64,000 nucleotides of DNA from Streptomyces fagopyri (GTDB lineage Bacteria > Actinomycetota > Actinomycetes > Streptomycetales > Streptomycetaceae), in assembly GCF_009498275.1 (NCBI RefSeq), contig NZ_CP045643.1, positions 1,736,001-1,800,000 on the forward strand, written 5' to 3'. Shown here in pieces: positions 26,875-34,895 of this stretch. Below the pieces are notes generated by a model. It saw only the letters and a list, made by a program, of their open reading frames with translations, ran no database searches and was not told where the DNA came from. The stretch's first letter is position 1; every line of letters begins with the position of its first letter. The translations under genes were made by a program, and so were the position numbers.

Positions 26875-29223
26875 TCAGTCGCGCCACTCCACCTTGAACA
26901 CCCAGACGTACCGGCCGGACCTGCGGGCCGCCTCCGGCACGTCGATGACCAACGCACCCTTACGCACCGTCCAGTTGAGCGGCCGGTCGTGGCCCAGCAG
27001 GGTCACCCGGTCGCCGCCGCGGACCGGCACCGGCGCCTCGACGGTGAGTGTGGCGCCGGGCGCGGTCAGCGAGTGGATGTAGAAGGCCTCGTTCTGCCGC
27101 ACGGTGAACCGCAGGTCCTCACCGAGCTGCGCCATCCGCGACCAGTACGTCGTGTCGTAGATCGCCTCGCCGTTGACCTTCAGCCACCGTCCGGTCTCGC
27201 GCAGCCGGGTCTGCATGATCTCCGGGATGGTGCCGTCGGCGCGCGGCCCGATGTCGAGCAGGAGGTTGCCGTTCTTGGAGACGATGTCGACCAGGCTGCG
27301 GACCACCTCCTCGGCGGTCATGTACGCCGCGTCGGGCGTCGCCCGGTTGTAGCCGTAGCTGAACGGGTCGAGGCCCCGGCTGGACTCCCACTTGGCGACG
27401 ACGGTGTTCTCGTACGTCGTGTACTCGGGGGTCGTGAAGTCGTGGAAGCCGATGCCCGCACGGTTGTTGACGGCCACCTCGTAGGGCTTCGGCCGGTTCT
27501 TGCCGTGGTTGAAGTATTCGGCGAGCACGTTCAGGCTGTCGTTGGCGCCACCGATGTCGCACCAGATGACGGACGGGTCGTAGCCGTGGATCAGCTCCAC
27601 CATCTGCGCGGCCTGATAGTCCCTCACATAGTCCTTGCCCGCGGTGTATCCGGTGTACGGGACGGGTTCCTGGGTGTACGGATTGCGCGGGGCGTGGCCC
27701 GACCAGGGGTTGTCGGGGTTGAACCACTCGGGCATGGAGAAGTACAGGCCGCGGTGCAGTTCGGGCGTGAACCTGCGTGAGGCGTCGAAGAGTTCGCGGA
27801 CCAGGTCGCGTCGCGGACCCGCCTTCACGGCGCTGCGGTCGGACACCCGCGTGTCCCACAGGGCGAATCCCTCGTGGTGTTTCGAGGTGAGGACGTGGTA
27901 CTGGGCGCCGGCGTCCCGGAACAACTCCACCCAGGCGCGCGGATCGAACCGGTGGGCCGTGAACATGGGGATGAAGTCGTCGTAGGCGAAGTCCTCCCCG
28001 TACTTCTCCCGGTGGTAGGCGTACACCGCGTTGTCCGGGTTCTGGAGGTTGCTCCAGTACCACTCGGCGTACTGTTCGCCCACCGGTGACCAGGCGGGCA
28101 CCGAGTAGACGCCCCAGTGGATGAAGATGCCGAACTTGGCGCGGTGGAACCAGTACGGGGCCTGGTGGCCGGCGAGGGACTCCTCGGTGGGGCGGTAGTC
28201 GGGCACCCCGAGGGTCAGGGTGCGGCGGGCGGCGGCCGCCTGCCGGCCACCGCCTTCGACGACCACCGTTCCCTCGCGCGCGGTGCCGGGTGCCGTGCCC
28301 ACGCGGTTGCGGATGCCGACGCGGACCCGCGCCTGCTCGCCGGGGTCGAGGCGGGTCACCCGCGCGGGCTCGACGGTGCGGGCCCCGGGCACCTCGACGC
28401 CGACCCTCACCCGGTCGCCCGCGAGGACGGCCACGGTTCCCGCGTTGACGACGGTGGCCTCCACGCTCTGCGCGCCGGTCGACTCCAGCAGCGAGAAGGT
28501 GGAGCGCGCGTCCCGCAGGGCCAGCGCGCGTCCCTGGGCGACCGGTTGGAGGGAGAGGGCGAAGACGTGCAGCGAGGCCTGGTTCTCCTTGGCCGGCCGG
28601 GTGGTCGGCAGGGTGAGGGCGACCGCCTCGCGCCGCGGGTCGATCCAGACCTCGGCCGTACCGATCCCGACGCCGTGCTCGTCCTTGCCGCCGTCCGGCC
28701 GGTAGCGGTACGGGACGGACAGCGAGCCGCCCGTCGCGTACCAGTCCGCGCCGCCGAGTCCGGCGGTCGTCGTCGAACCGTCGGCGTAGTGCACGGTGGC
28801 CGTGCCGGAGGCGTCGCCGTAGCTGCACGCCGTGAGGAACAGGGCCGAGAGATAGCGGCCCCGGGGAAGGTCGACGCGCTGGCCGAGGGCGACCACGTTG
28901 TTCCTGGCGCCCGCCGCGGAGGACGGGAAGAGGAAAGGGATGCCGTCCACCTCGACCGGGCCCTCGGGGAGTTCCTCGCCGGGGAAGGTGTAGCCCGAAC
29001 CGTCGAAGTCGCCGCCGGTGGCGTCCGCGCGGTCGACGCCGTCGTTGTCGAAGTGTGCGTCGAGCGGTACGGGGAGCGGGTCGGGGACGGGAACCCACTG
29101 CGGCGCCCGCCCTTCGGCGGGTTCGGCGGCCCGCGCCCCGGTCGCGGCGGTGAGCGGAAGAGCCGTCGCGGCGGCGACGGCCGCGGTGGCTCCCAGAACC
29201 TGACGTCTTGGATACGTACTCAT
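26875..29223 (-). CDS. GH29 alpha-L-fucosidase, Tat-secreted
   Basis: This 782-residue exo-fucosidase releases alpha-L-fucose. The N-terminus 'STYPRRQVLGATAA' is a twin-arginine signal cleaved near 'GARAAEP'. A long beta-rich N-terminal part precedes the GH29 barrel in the second half ('FGIFIHWGVYSVPAWSP', 'SKHHEGFALWDT', nucleophile Asp in 'SVIWCDIGG', 'GNLLLDIGPRADGTIPE'), and a small beta-sandwich ends the protein. ATG 29223 has GGAG eight bases upstream; the open frame starts earlier without a signal. The product would supply L-fucose to the operon at 5.6-13.6 kb. Confidence 0.92.
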   Translation of the reverse strand: MSTYPRRQVLGATAAVAAATALPLTAATGARAAEPAEGRAPQWVPVPDPLPVPLDAHFDNDGVDRADATGGDFDGSGYTFPGEELPEGPVEVDGIPFLFPSSAAGARNNVVALGQRVDLPRGRYLSALFLTACSYGDASGTATVHYADGSTTTAGLGGADWYATGGSLSVPYRYRPDGGKDEHGVGIGTAEVWIDPRREAVALTLPTTRPAKENQASLHVFALSLQPVAQGRALALRDARSTFSLLESTGAQSVEATVVNAGTVAVLAGDRVRVGVEVPGARTVEPARVTRLDPGEQARVRVGIRNRVGTAPGTAREGTVVVEGGGRQAAAARRTLTLGVPDYRPTEESLAGHQAPYWFHRAKFGIFIHWGVYSVPAWSPVGEQYAEWYWSNLQNPDNAVYAYHREKYGEDFAYDDFIPMFTAHRFDPRAWVELFRDAGAQYHVLTSKHHEGFALWDTRVSDRSAVKAGPRRDLVRELFDASRRFTPELHRGLYFSMPEWFNPDNPWSGHAPRNPYTQEPVPYTGYTAGKDYVRDYQAAQMVELIHGYDPSVIWCDIGGANDSLNVLAEYFNHGKNRPKPYEVAVNNRAGIGFHDFTTPEYTTYENTVVAKWESSRGLDPFSYGYNRATPDAAYMTAEEVVRSLVDIVSKNGNLLLDIGPRADGTIPEIMQTRLRETGRWLKVNGEAIYDTTYWSRMAQLGEDLRFTVRQNEAFYIHSLTAPGATLTVEAPVPVRGGDRVTLLGHDRPLNWTVRKGALVIDVPEAARRSGRYVWVFKVEWRD

Positions 29224-29236
29224 GAGCGGCTCCAAT

Positions 29237-29254
29237 TCATCGGATGTCTGATGA
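29237..29254. promoter_or_regulatory. Inverted repeat in the fucosidase 5' region
   Basis: TCATCGGATGTCTGATGA, with TCATC/GATGA arms around 8 bp, sits 14 bp upstream of the fucosidase ATG. It could be an operator overlapping the transcription start. It does not resemble the FadR-type palindrome at 13690 or the LacI-type copies at 24158, so a third regulator would be needed. Binding is not demonstrated. Confidence 0.4.
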
Positions 29255-29477
29255 TGAGACGGGTTCCGATGACTGTCAACGAGGCCTGAAAGGAGAAAAG
29301 TTGCGGGAGTCGTCGGATGACCTGGCAGTGCGTCCGGACCGCCGGACGACCTCCCGGCGAAAAGCCCAGGAGAGCCGGGGTGAATGTCCCGGCGCGGCGG
29401 CCCTCGACGCGAGGCCCCGCGTCCCGGCACAGTGCTTCTCGTACTCGCCAGTAGTTCCCTGCCCCCGAGGAGAACCC

Positions 29478-30821
29478 GTGACCAGTTGGGCCGGCCGGAC
29501 CGCCACCGAGATCGCCGCGGCCGTCCGCGAGAAGCGGATCACCCCTCGCGAGGTGGTGGCCGAGCACCTCGCCCGCGTCGAGCGCCTCGACGCCCGTGTC
29601 GGCGCCTTCCGGGTCGTACGGTCCGAAGCGGCCCTCGCGGAGGCCGACGCGCTCGCCGCGCGTCCGGACCTGGCCGGACTCCCCCTCGCGGGCGTGCCCG
29701 TGGCGGTCAAGGACAATCTGCCGGTACGCGGCGAGTCCTGCCGGCAGGGCTCCGCCGCGACCCCGGACACCGCCGCCGAGGAGGACCACGTCACCGTGGC
29801 GCGGCTGCGCGCGGCGGGCGCCGTGGTGGTGGGTCTGACGAACGTGCCCGAGCTCTGCGTCTTCGGCACCTCGGACAGCGTGTTCGGCATCGCCCGCAAC
29901 CCGTGGGACACCTCGCGCACGGCGGGCGGTTCCTCGGGCGGCAGCGCGGCCGCCGTCGCCGCCGGGATGGTGCCCCTCGCGCTGGGCAATGACGGGATGG
30001 GGTCGTTGCGCATCCCGGCGGCCAACTGCGGCCTGGTCGGGCTGAAGCCCGGCCACGGCACGGTCCCCGCCGGCATCGGCCACGGTGACTGGTTCGGCAT
30101 GTCGGAGAACGGGCCGCTCGCGACCACCGTGGCGGACGCCCGGCTGATGCTGGCGGTCCTGGCGGACACCGAGGCGGTACGGCCCTCCGGAAACCTCGTC
30201 CGGAGGGTGGCGGTCTCCCTGCGCAGCCCCCTGGCCGGCGTGACCGTCGGCCGCGTGTACGCGGCGGCGGCCCGGGAGGCGGCCGGGCTGCTGGCCGGAG
30301 CGGGGCACGAGGTCCGGCCCTCCGACCCTCCGTACCCGCTCTGGCTGGGCACCACCTCGCTCGCGCACTGGACGGCGGGGACCGCGGTCGACGCCGCCGA
30401 CCTCGACCCGCGTCGGCTCACCCGCCGCACGCGCGCGCACGCCGCCGTGGGGCGCCGTCTCGTGGCCGGGGTACGCACGGGTGAGCGCCGCGAGCAGCTG
30501 CGCGCGCGTCTGGCGCCGTTCTTCGAGGAGCACGACGTGCTGCTGACCCCCGCGCTGGCCCGGCGGGGCCCGGCCGCCGTGGCCTGGCACGAGCGGGGGT
30601 GGCTGCGGAACCTGCTGGCCAACACGAACTACTCGCCGCTGACCCCGCCCTGGAACCTCACCGGGTGGCCCGCGATGGCGGTGCCGTTCGGGACCCTGCC
30701 GGGCGGCGCCCCGTGCGCCGTGCAGTTGGTCGGACGGCCCGGTTCCGAGCTGGAACTGCTCGAACTCGCGGGGCAGTTGGAAGAGCTGCGGCCCTGGAGG
30801 CGGACGGCGCCGCTGGACTGA
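29478..30821 (+). CDS. Amidase-signature family amidase
   Basis: The 447-residue amidase-signature hydrolase has catalytic Lys in 'PVAVKDNLPV' and the Ser-rich loop 'TAGGSSGGSAAAVAAGM' that supplies the cis-Ser and nucleophile Ser; 'GNDGMGSLRIPAANCGLVGLKP' follows. The GTG start follows GAGGAGAACCC. It could hydrolyse an aryl or aliphatic amide; no neighbouring pathway narrows the substrate. It diverges from the fucosidase gene. Confidence 0.88.
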   Translation: MTSWAGRTATEIAAAVREKRITPREVVAEHLARVERLDARVGAFRVVRSEAALAEADALAARPDLAGLPLAGVPVAVKDNLPVRGESCRQGSAATPDTAAEEDHVTVARLRAAGAVVVGLTNVPELCVFGTSDSVFGIARNPWDTSRTAGGSSGGSAAAVAAGMVPLALGNDGMGSLRIPAANCGLVGLKPGHGTVPAGIGHGDWFGMSENGPLATTVADARLMLAVLADTEAVRPSGNLVRRVAVSLRSPLAGVTVGRVYAAAAREAAGLLAGAGHEVRPSDPPYPLWLGTTSLAHWTAGTAVDAADLDPRRLTRRTRAHAAVGRRLVAGVRTGERREQLRARLAPFFEEHDVLLTPALARRGPAAVAWHERGWLRNLLANTNYSPLTPPWNLTGWPAMAVPFGTLPGGAPCAVQLVGRPGSELELLELAGQLEELRPWRRTAPLD

Positions 30822-30822
30822 G

Positions 30823-30846
30823 GCCGGGCCGGACCGGTCGCCCGGC
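30823..30846. terminator. Hairpin between convergent amidase and GNAT genes
   Basis: GCCGGGC (30823-30829) pairs perfectly with GCCCGGC (30840-30846) around a 10-base loop, two bases after the amidase stop. It can serve either strand; there is no T-run, as is usual in Streptomyces. Confidence 0.5.
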
Positions 30847-30881
30847 GGGAAGGGGCGGACACGGCCGCCGGCGCCCGCTCG

Positions 30882-31361
30882 TCAGAGCGCGCGGTACATG
30901 ATGTGCAGTCCGACCCGCCCGTGCCGGGGGTGCTCGTAGGCGTCCGGCACGGTGGCCAGGACGGTGAATCCGAGAGAGGTCCACAGCGTGACGGCGGGGT
31001 TGGTCTCGACGACGGCGTTGAAGACCATGCCCCGGTAGCCGTCGGCCCTGGCGGCGGTGAGGACGTGCCCGGCGAGCGCGCGGCCGATGCCGCGTCCCGC
31101 GTGGTCGGGGTCGACCATGAATCCGGCGTTGGCGATACGGTCGGCGGGACCGCCGTAGTTCGGGGTGACGAAGGCCGAGCCGACGACCGTGCCCGCGTCC
31201 TCGGCGACGTACACGCGCTTTCCCGGCGCCATCCACAGGTCCCGGGCCGCGTCGGCCGGGGTGTCGGGGTCCCAGGTGTAGGTCTCGCCCGCGGCGACGA
31301 TCCGGTGCCAGAAGGGCCAGATCCGCGGCCAGTCGTCGGCCGCGGCTTCTCTGATCAGCAT
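30882..31361 (-). CDS. GNAT family N-acetyltransferase
   Basis: This 159-residue acetyltransferase shows acetyl-CoA motif A in 'GFMVDPDHAGRGIGRALAGHVLTAAR' and motif B in 'MVFNAVVETNPAVTLWTSLGF'. The length and 'TYTWDPDTPADAARDLWM' segment fit the PhnO/phosphinothricin-acetyltransferase-like group, but the acceptor cannot be told. It is a stand-alone gene on the minus strand. Confidence 0.85.
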   Translation of the reverse strand: MLIREAAADDWPRIWPFWHRIVAAGETYTWDPDTPADAARDLWMAPGKRVYVAEDAGTVVGSAFVTPNYGGPADRIANAGFMVDPDHAGRGIGRALAGHVLTAARADGYRGMVFNAVVETNPAVTLWTSLGFTVLATVPDAYEHPRHGRVGLHIMYRAL

Positions 31362-31421
31362 GGACGTGAGTCTGGCACGCCCATGCCGTCAGCTGTCGCG
31401 AGGGGTTTCGCGCCGGGTCGG

Positions 31422-31598
31422 TCAGTCCACGCTGGGCAGGATGTGGGGCTCGGCGAGGTCGTCCTCGTAACCCGCGAGGCGGATCGGCGCGGACCTGGCC
31501 CACACGTCGAGGCTTCCCAGCTTCTTCTCGGGCCGGCGGCCCACACGCTCCGTGCGTTCCTTGGGGCGCTGATCGCTATTCGTCTTCTCCGGTGTCAC
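31422..31598 (-). CDS. Small conserved-looking hypothetical protein (58 aa)
   Basis: GTG 31598 has AAGGAG six bases upstream and opens a 58-codon frame ending in TGA at 31422. The first 25 residues are charged and hydrophilic ('TPEKTNSDQRPKERTERVG'), followed by the compact block 'KKLGSLDVWARSAPIRLAG' and the tail 'YEDDLAEPHILPSVD'. The strong ribosome site and GC-rich third positions support it. From memory such short proteins occur in other streptomycetes, but that was not checked, and no function is known to me. Confidence 0.7.
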   Translation of the reverse strand: MTPEKTNSDQRPKERTERVGRRPEKKLGSLDVWARSAPIRLAGYEDDLAEPHILPSVD

Positions 31599-32091
31599 CG
31601 CGCACTCCTTATGTGTCGGGTCACCCTCGGGACGTACAGGGGCCAGTCTGTTTCCGGCCGCCTGACGCCCGCTCGGGTCTGAGTCGAAGGCAGTTAGGGA
31701 CGCGGTGGCGCCGGTAACTCGTGTGAGATCAGGCCGTGGTGACCGGCTGTCCCGGGACGGACCATGGGTGTGGGTGGGACCCCTTCAGGCTGTCCGTCGG
31801 TACAGGGTAACCAAATGAGCGGGTGCCCGCTCTATGGGGCTGGAAACAAGAGGTAACCGTCTCGCGTCGATCGGCGTTCCCCGAGCTCTGATCTGCGCCT
31901 ATTTAGGGACGTATCCACCGTTCACGTCACCCGTTCGGCGTAGCAATCACACGCACCGCCACCCCGGAGCGAATCCGCAGCTTCAGCCCCACACCCCGCC
32001 GACCCCCGGAAATACTCCGCGATTCATACCCCCAGGGGGTACAGTCGCGCGGACACCCCCGGAAGCCGCCCACTGGGAGAGAGCCAAGCCG
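31599..32091. other. Intergenic region between small protein and permease; structured repeats and operator
   Basis: This 493-bp divergent region holds two copies of the palindrome GGTAACC (31806-31812 and 31852-31858) flanking a perfect hairpin GAGCGGGTGCCCGCTC (31817-31832), and further on the CsoR-type box at 32027. I could not match the hairpin cluster to a known riboswitch. No convincing small gene is seen in it. Confidence 0.5.
32027..32041. promoter_or_regulatory. CsoR/DUF156-type operator (TACCCCCAGGGGGTA)
   Basis: This perfect 15-bp inverted repeat, with G/C tracts and outer TA, is the layout of operators bound by CsoR-family metal or sulfur sensors. It is 50 bp before the permease ATG, within the expected promoter. 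A repressor bound here would be released by Cu(I) (CsoR) or by persulfide (CstR-like). No CsoR gene lies in the window. Confidence 0.6.
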
Positions 32092-33276
32092 ATGCACGCG
32101 ATCCTGCACGCGCTGTCCATCGCCGGGTCGATGACCTGGGAGATCACCTGGGCACTGATCCTGGGATTCGCCCTGTCCGCCGTGGTCCAGGCGGTGGTGC
32201 GGCGCGCGACGGTCGCGCGGCTGCTCGGTGACGACCGGCCGCGGACGCTCGCACTGGCCGCCGGGCTCGGCGTGGCGTCCTCGTCCTGCTCGTACGCGGC
32301 CGTGGCGCTCGCCCGCTCACTGTTCCGCAAGGGCGCGAACTTCACCGCGGCGATGGCGTTCGAGATCGCCTCCACCAATCTCGTGGTCGAACTCGGCGTG
32401 ATCCTCGCCCTGTTGATGGGCTGGCAGTTCACCGTCGCCGAGTTCGTCGGCGGGCCGGTCATGATCGTGGTGCTGGCCGTGCTCTTCCGGATCCTCCTGC
32501 GCGAGCGGCTGCTGAGCCAGGCCCGGGAGCAGGCCGAGCGGGGGCTCGCCGGATCGATGGAGGGTCACGCGGCGATGGACATGACGGCGCGGGGAGAGGG
32601 CTCGTTCGGACGCCGCCTGTTCTCGGGCTCCGGCTTCACTTCGGTCGCACATGTGTTCGTCATGGAGTGGGCGGCGATCCTGCGCGACCTGGTGGGCGGG
32701 CTGCTGATCGCGGGTGCCATCGCCGCCTGGGTGCCCGACTCCTTCTGGCGCTCCTTCTTCCTGGACGGTCATCCGCTCGCGGCCAAACTGGTCGGGCCCC
32801 TGATCGGGCCGGTCGTGGCGATCGCCTCCTTCGTGTGCTCGATCGGGAACGTGCCGCTGGCCGTCGTGCTGTGGAAGGGCGGCATCAGCTTCGGGGGCGT
32901 GGTCGCGTTCATCTTCGCCGACCTGCTGATCCTGCCGATCCTGAACATCTACCGGAAGTACTACGGCCCCCGGATGACGGCATTCCTGCTGGTCACCTTC
33001 TACGGGGCCATGGTGGTCGCCGGGTATGTCGTGGAGATCCTCTTCAGCGGTCTCGGGCTCGTCCCCGACCAGGCCGACGCCCGTATTCCCATGGAGGGCG
33101 TCTCCTGGGACTACACGACCTGGCTCAACATCGCCTTCCTGCTGCTCGCGGCGGCGCTGGTGTGGCGCTTCCTGCGCACCGGCGGCCCCACGATGCTGCG
33201 GGCGATGGGCGGGTCACCGGAGGCCGAGGAGCGGCCGGGCCACGGGGCCCATGACCACCCGCACGGCCACCGCTGA
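32092..33276 (+). CDS. ArsP/DUF318-type permease (COG0701) with His-rich tail
   Basis: This 394-residue membrane protein has about eight to nine hydrophobic segments. Two internally similar halves each carry small polar/Cys motifs: 'GLGVASSSCSYAAVALARSLF' and 'PVVAIASFVCSIGNVPLAVVLW', the pattern of DUF318/ArsP permeases that export metal(loid) or organic compounds. The C-terminus 'HGAHDHPHGHR' is His-rich and may bind metal. ATG 32092 follows GGGAGAG; the frame is open further upstream but codes nothing recognisable. The CsoR-type operator suggests copper or sulfane-sulfur control. Confidence 0.82.
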   Translation: MHAILHALSIAGSMTWEITWALILGFALSAVVQAVVRRATVARLLGDDRPRTLALAAGLGVASSSCSYAAVALARSLFRKGANFTAAMAFEIASTNLVVELGVILALLMGWQFTVAEFVGGPVMIVVLAVLFRILLRERLLSQAREQAERGLAGSMEGHAAMDMTARGEGSFGRRLFSGSGFTSVAHVFVMEWAAILRDLVGGLLIAGAIAAWVPDSFWRSFFLDGHPLAAKLVGPLIGPVVAIASFVCSIGNVPLAVVLWKGGISFGGVVAFIFADLLILPILNIYRKYYGPRMTAFLLVTFYGAMVVAGYVVEILFSGLGLVPDQADARIPMEGVSWDYTTWLNIAFLLLAAALVWRFLRTGGPTMLRAMGGSPEAEERPGHGAHDHPHGHR

Positions 33277-33302
33277 ACACGGCGCGCAGTTCAGGTGCCG
33301 TT

Positions 33303-33322
33303 GGCCGGTTCGCAAGCCGGCC
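33303..33322. terminator. Hairpin downstream of the permease
   Basis: GGCCGG and CCGGCC are separated by TTCGCAAG, 26 bp after the permease stop. The short, GC-only stem is compatible with termination but could be chance in this composition. Confidence 0.3.
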
Positions 33323-33371
33323 ATGCTGTGCTGGCGCCCGGCAACGGCTTTTCTCGCGGAAGGACCGACGC

Positions 33372-33827
33372 ATGGAGCTGCGCAGCGTCGAAGAGCTGAT
33401 GGATCTGCTGCACGCCGGCCGGGGCACCCGGCACGCCGCGGACGGCGGCGGCGGACCGGTCGATGTGCACGACCACGCGCTGCAGACCGCCGCCCTGCTG
33501 CGCCGGAGCCATCCGGCCGACAAGGAACTTCAGGTGGCGGGCCTGGTCCACGGCATCGGCCGGCTGCTGCGCCCCGGCGACGCCACCGCGCACGCCCAGT
33601 TGCCGCCGCACCTGGTGGGGCCGCTGCTCGGCCACCGCGTCTCCCGTCTGGGACGCCTCCACTCCGCCGGCCGGCAGGACCCGTACGACGCCGACGACGC
33701 GCTGAGCCTGCGTCAGGCCTGCGACGCGGGCCGGGCGGCCGGACTCCACGCCGGGGTGCTGGAGGACTGGCGCACGGTGGTGGAACTGGTGGCGGCGCAG
33801 AACTCCCGGCTCGGGGCTGTCGACTGA
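33372..33827 (+). CDS. Degenerate HD-domain protein (PhnZ/inositol-oxygenase-like fold)
   Basis: The 151-residue protein has the start of an HD-type helical domain: 'HDHALQTAALLRRSHPADKELQVAGLVHGIGRLL', comparable to PhnZ-type mixed-valent diiron oxygenases where the second motif reads LHDIG. Here the Asp of the HD pair is Gly ('VHGIG'), while further His residues remain ('LLGHRVSRLGRLH'). ATG 33372 has GGAAGGA upstream. It lies 25 bp before an SDR gene in the same direction, so the two are likely co-expressed. Catalysis is doubtful because of the missing ligand. Confidence 0.65.
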   Translation: MELRSVEELMDLLHAGRGTRHAADGGGGPVDVHDHALQTAALLRRSHPADKELQVAGLVHGIGRLLRPGDATAHAQLPPHLVGPLLGHRVSRLGRLHSAGRQDPYDADDALSLRQACDAGRAAGLHAGVLEDWRTVVELVAAQNSRLGAVD

Positions 33828-33852
33828 CGGTCCGTCATGAGACGGTACGCGG

Positions 33853-34659
33853 ATGACGTCACCCAACGGGCTGCGGGGCAGGACCGCCATCGTCACCGGA
33901 GCCTCGCGCGGGATCGGGCTGGCCGTCGCCGAGGAGCTCTCCCGGGCGGGCGCACGGGTGTGTGTGACCGCGCGGGACGCGGCCTCGGTGGGCCGGGCGG
34001 CCGAGCGGCTCGGCGGGGTCGCGCTCGCGGGGTCGGTCGCCGATCCGGCGCATCTGCGAGCCGTGACCGAGCTGACGCTGCGCGAGTTCGGGCGCATCGA
34101 CCTCGTGGTGAACAACGCGGCGACCAACCAGCCGTACGGCCCGCTCATGGACGTCGACCCGGACCGCTGGGGTGCGGCGTTCACCGTCAACGTCGAGGCC
34201 GCGCTGCGGTTGGCGCAGTACGCCTGGCACGGCTGGATGGGCGAGCACGGCGGCGCGATCGTGAACGTGTGCACGGAGGGCGCGGACCACGTGGGGCCGC
34301 ACGTGGGCGCGTACGGCACCAGCAAGGCGGCCCTGCTGCACCTCACCCGGCAGCTCGCGGGCGAACTGGCCCCGAGGGTCCGGGTCAACTCCGTCTCCCC
34401 CGGACTGGTCCGCACCGAGATGGCCCGCTTCGTCTGGGAGGACGCCGAGGACGAACTCGGCGCCGGACTCCCGCTGGGCCGGATCGGCCGGCCCGAGGAC
34501 GTCGCGCGAGCGGTGGTGTGGCTGGCCTCCGACGCCGCCGAGTGGATCACCGGCGCCGATCTGCTGGTCGACGGAGGGACCCGGGTGCGGGCCGCGCACG
34601 GGGCCGGCCACGCCCCGCACGACCGTCTGCGCGCCCGCGCGCCGGACGGCGGACGGTGA
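33853..34659 (+). CDS. SDR family oxidoreductase
   Basis: This 268-residue classical SDR has cofactor motif 'VTGASRGIG', 'NNAA' in place of NNAG, and the catalytic Tyr/Lys in 'VGAYGTSKAALLHLT'. The Ser normally found about 13 residues earlier appears as Thr/Glu in 'NVCTEGADHVG', a mild deviation. The last ~25 residues after 'LLVDGGTRVR' are a His/Arg-rich extension. It probably forms a two-gene unit with the HD-like protein. Substrate unknown. Confidence 0.8.
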   Translation: MTSPNGLRGRTAIVTGASRGIGLAVAEELSRAGARVCVTARDAASVGRAAERLGGVALAGSVADPAHLRAVTELTLREFGRIDLVVNNAATNQPYGPLMDVDPDRWGAAFTVNVEAALRLAQYAWHGWMGEHGGAIVNVCTEGADHVGPHVGAYGTSKAALLHLTRQLAGELAPRVRVNSVSPGLVRTEMARFVWEDAEDELGAGLPLGRIGRPEDVARAVVWLASDAAEWITGADLLVDGGTRVRAAHGAGHAPHDRLRARAPDGGR

Positions 34660-34895
34660 CCCCGTGTGCGCGGCGGCGATCCGGCCGACGCGGCGGGACG
34701 ACGCCGGCGTCAGCCCTCGCGCCCTCGCCGCTCACCACGGGCCGCGCCGCCCCTGGCCCCGTCGTCGCGGCGGCGCCTCCCCCGGATCCGTCGGCCGGAA
34801 GGCGTCGGAGGTGGCCGTCGATCCCTTCGACGGGAACGGTCCGGGGCGGCTTCAGCCACGGCGCACGCACACCCGTGGCCCGTACGCGGGCCGGA

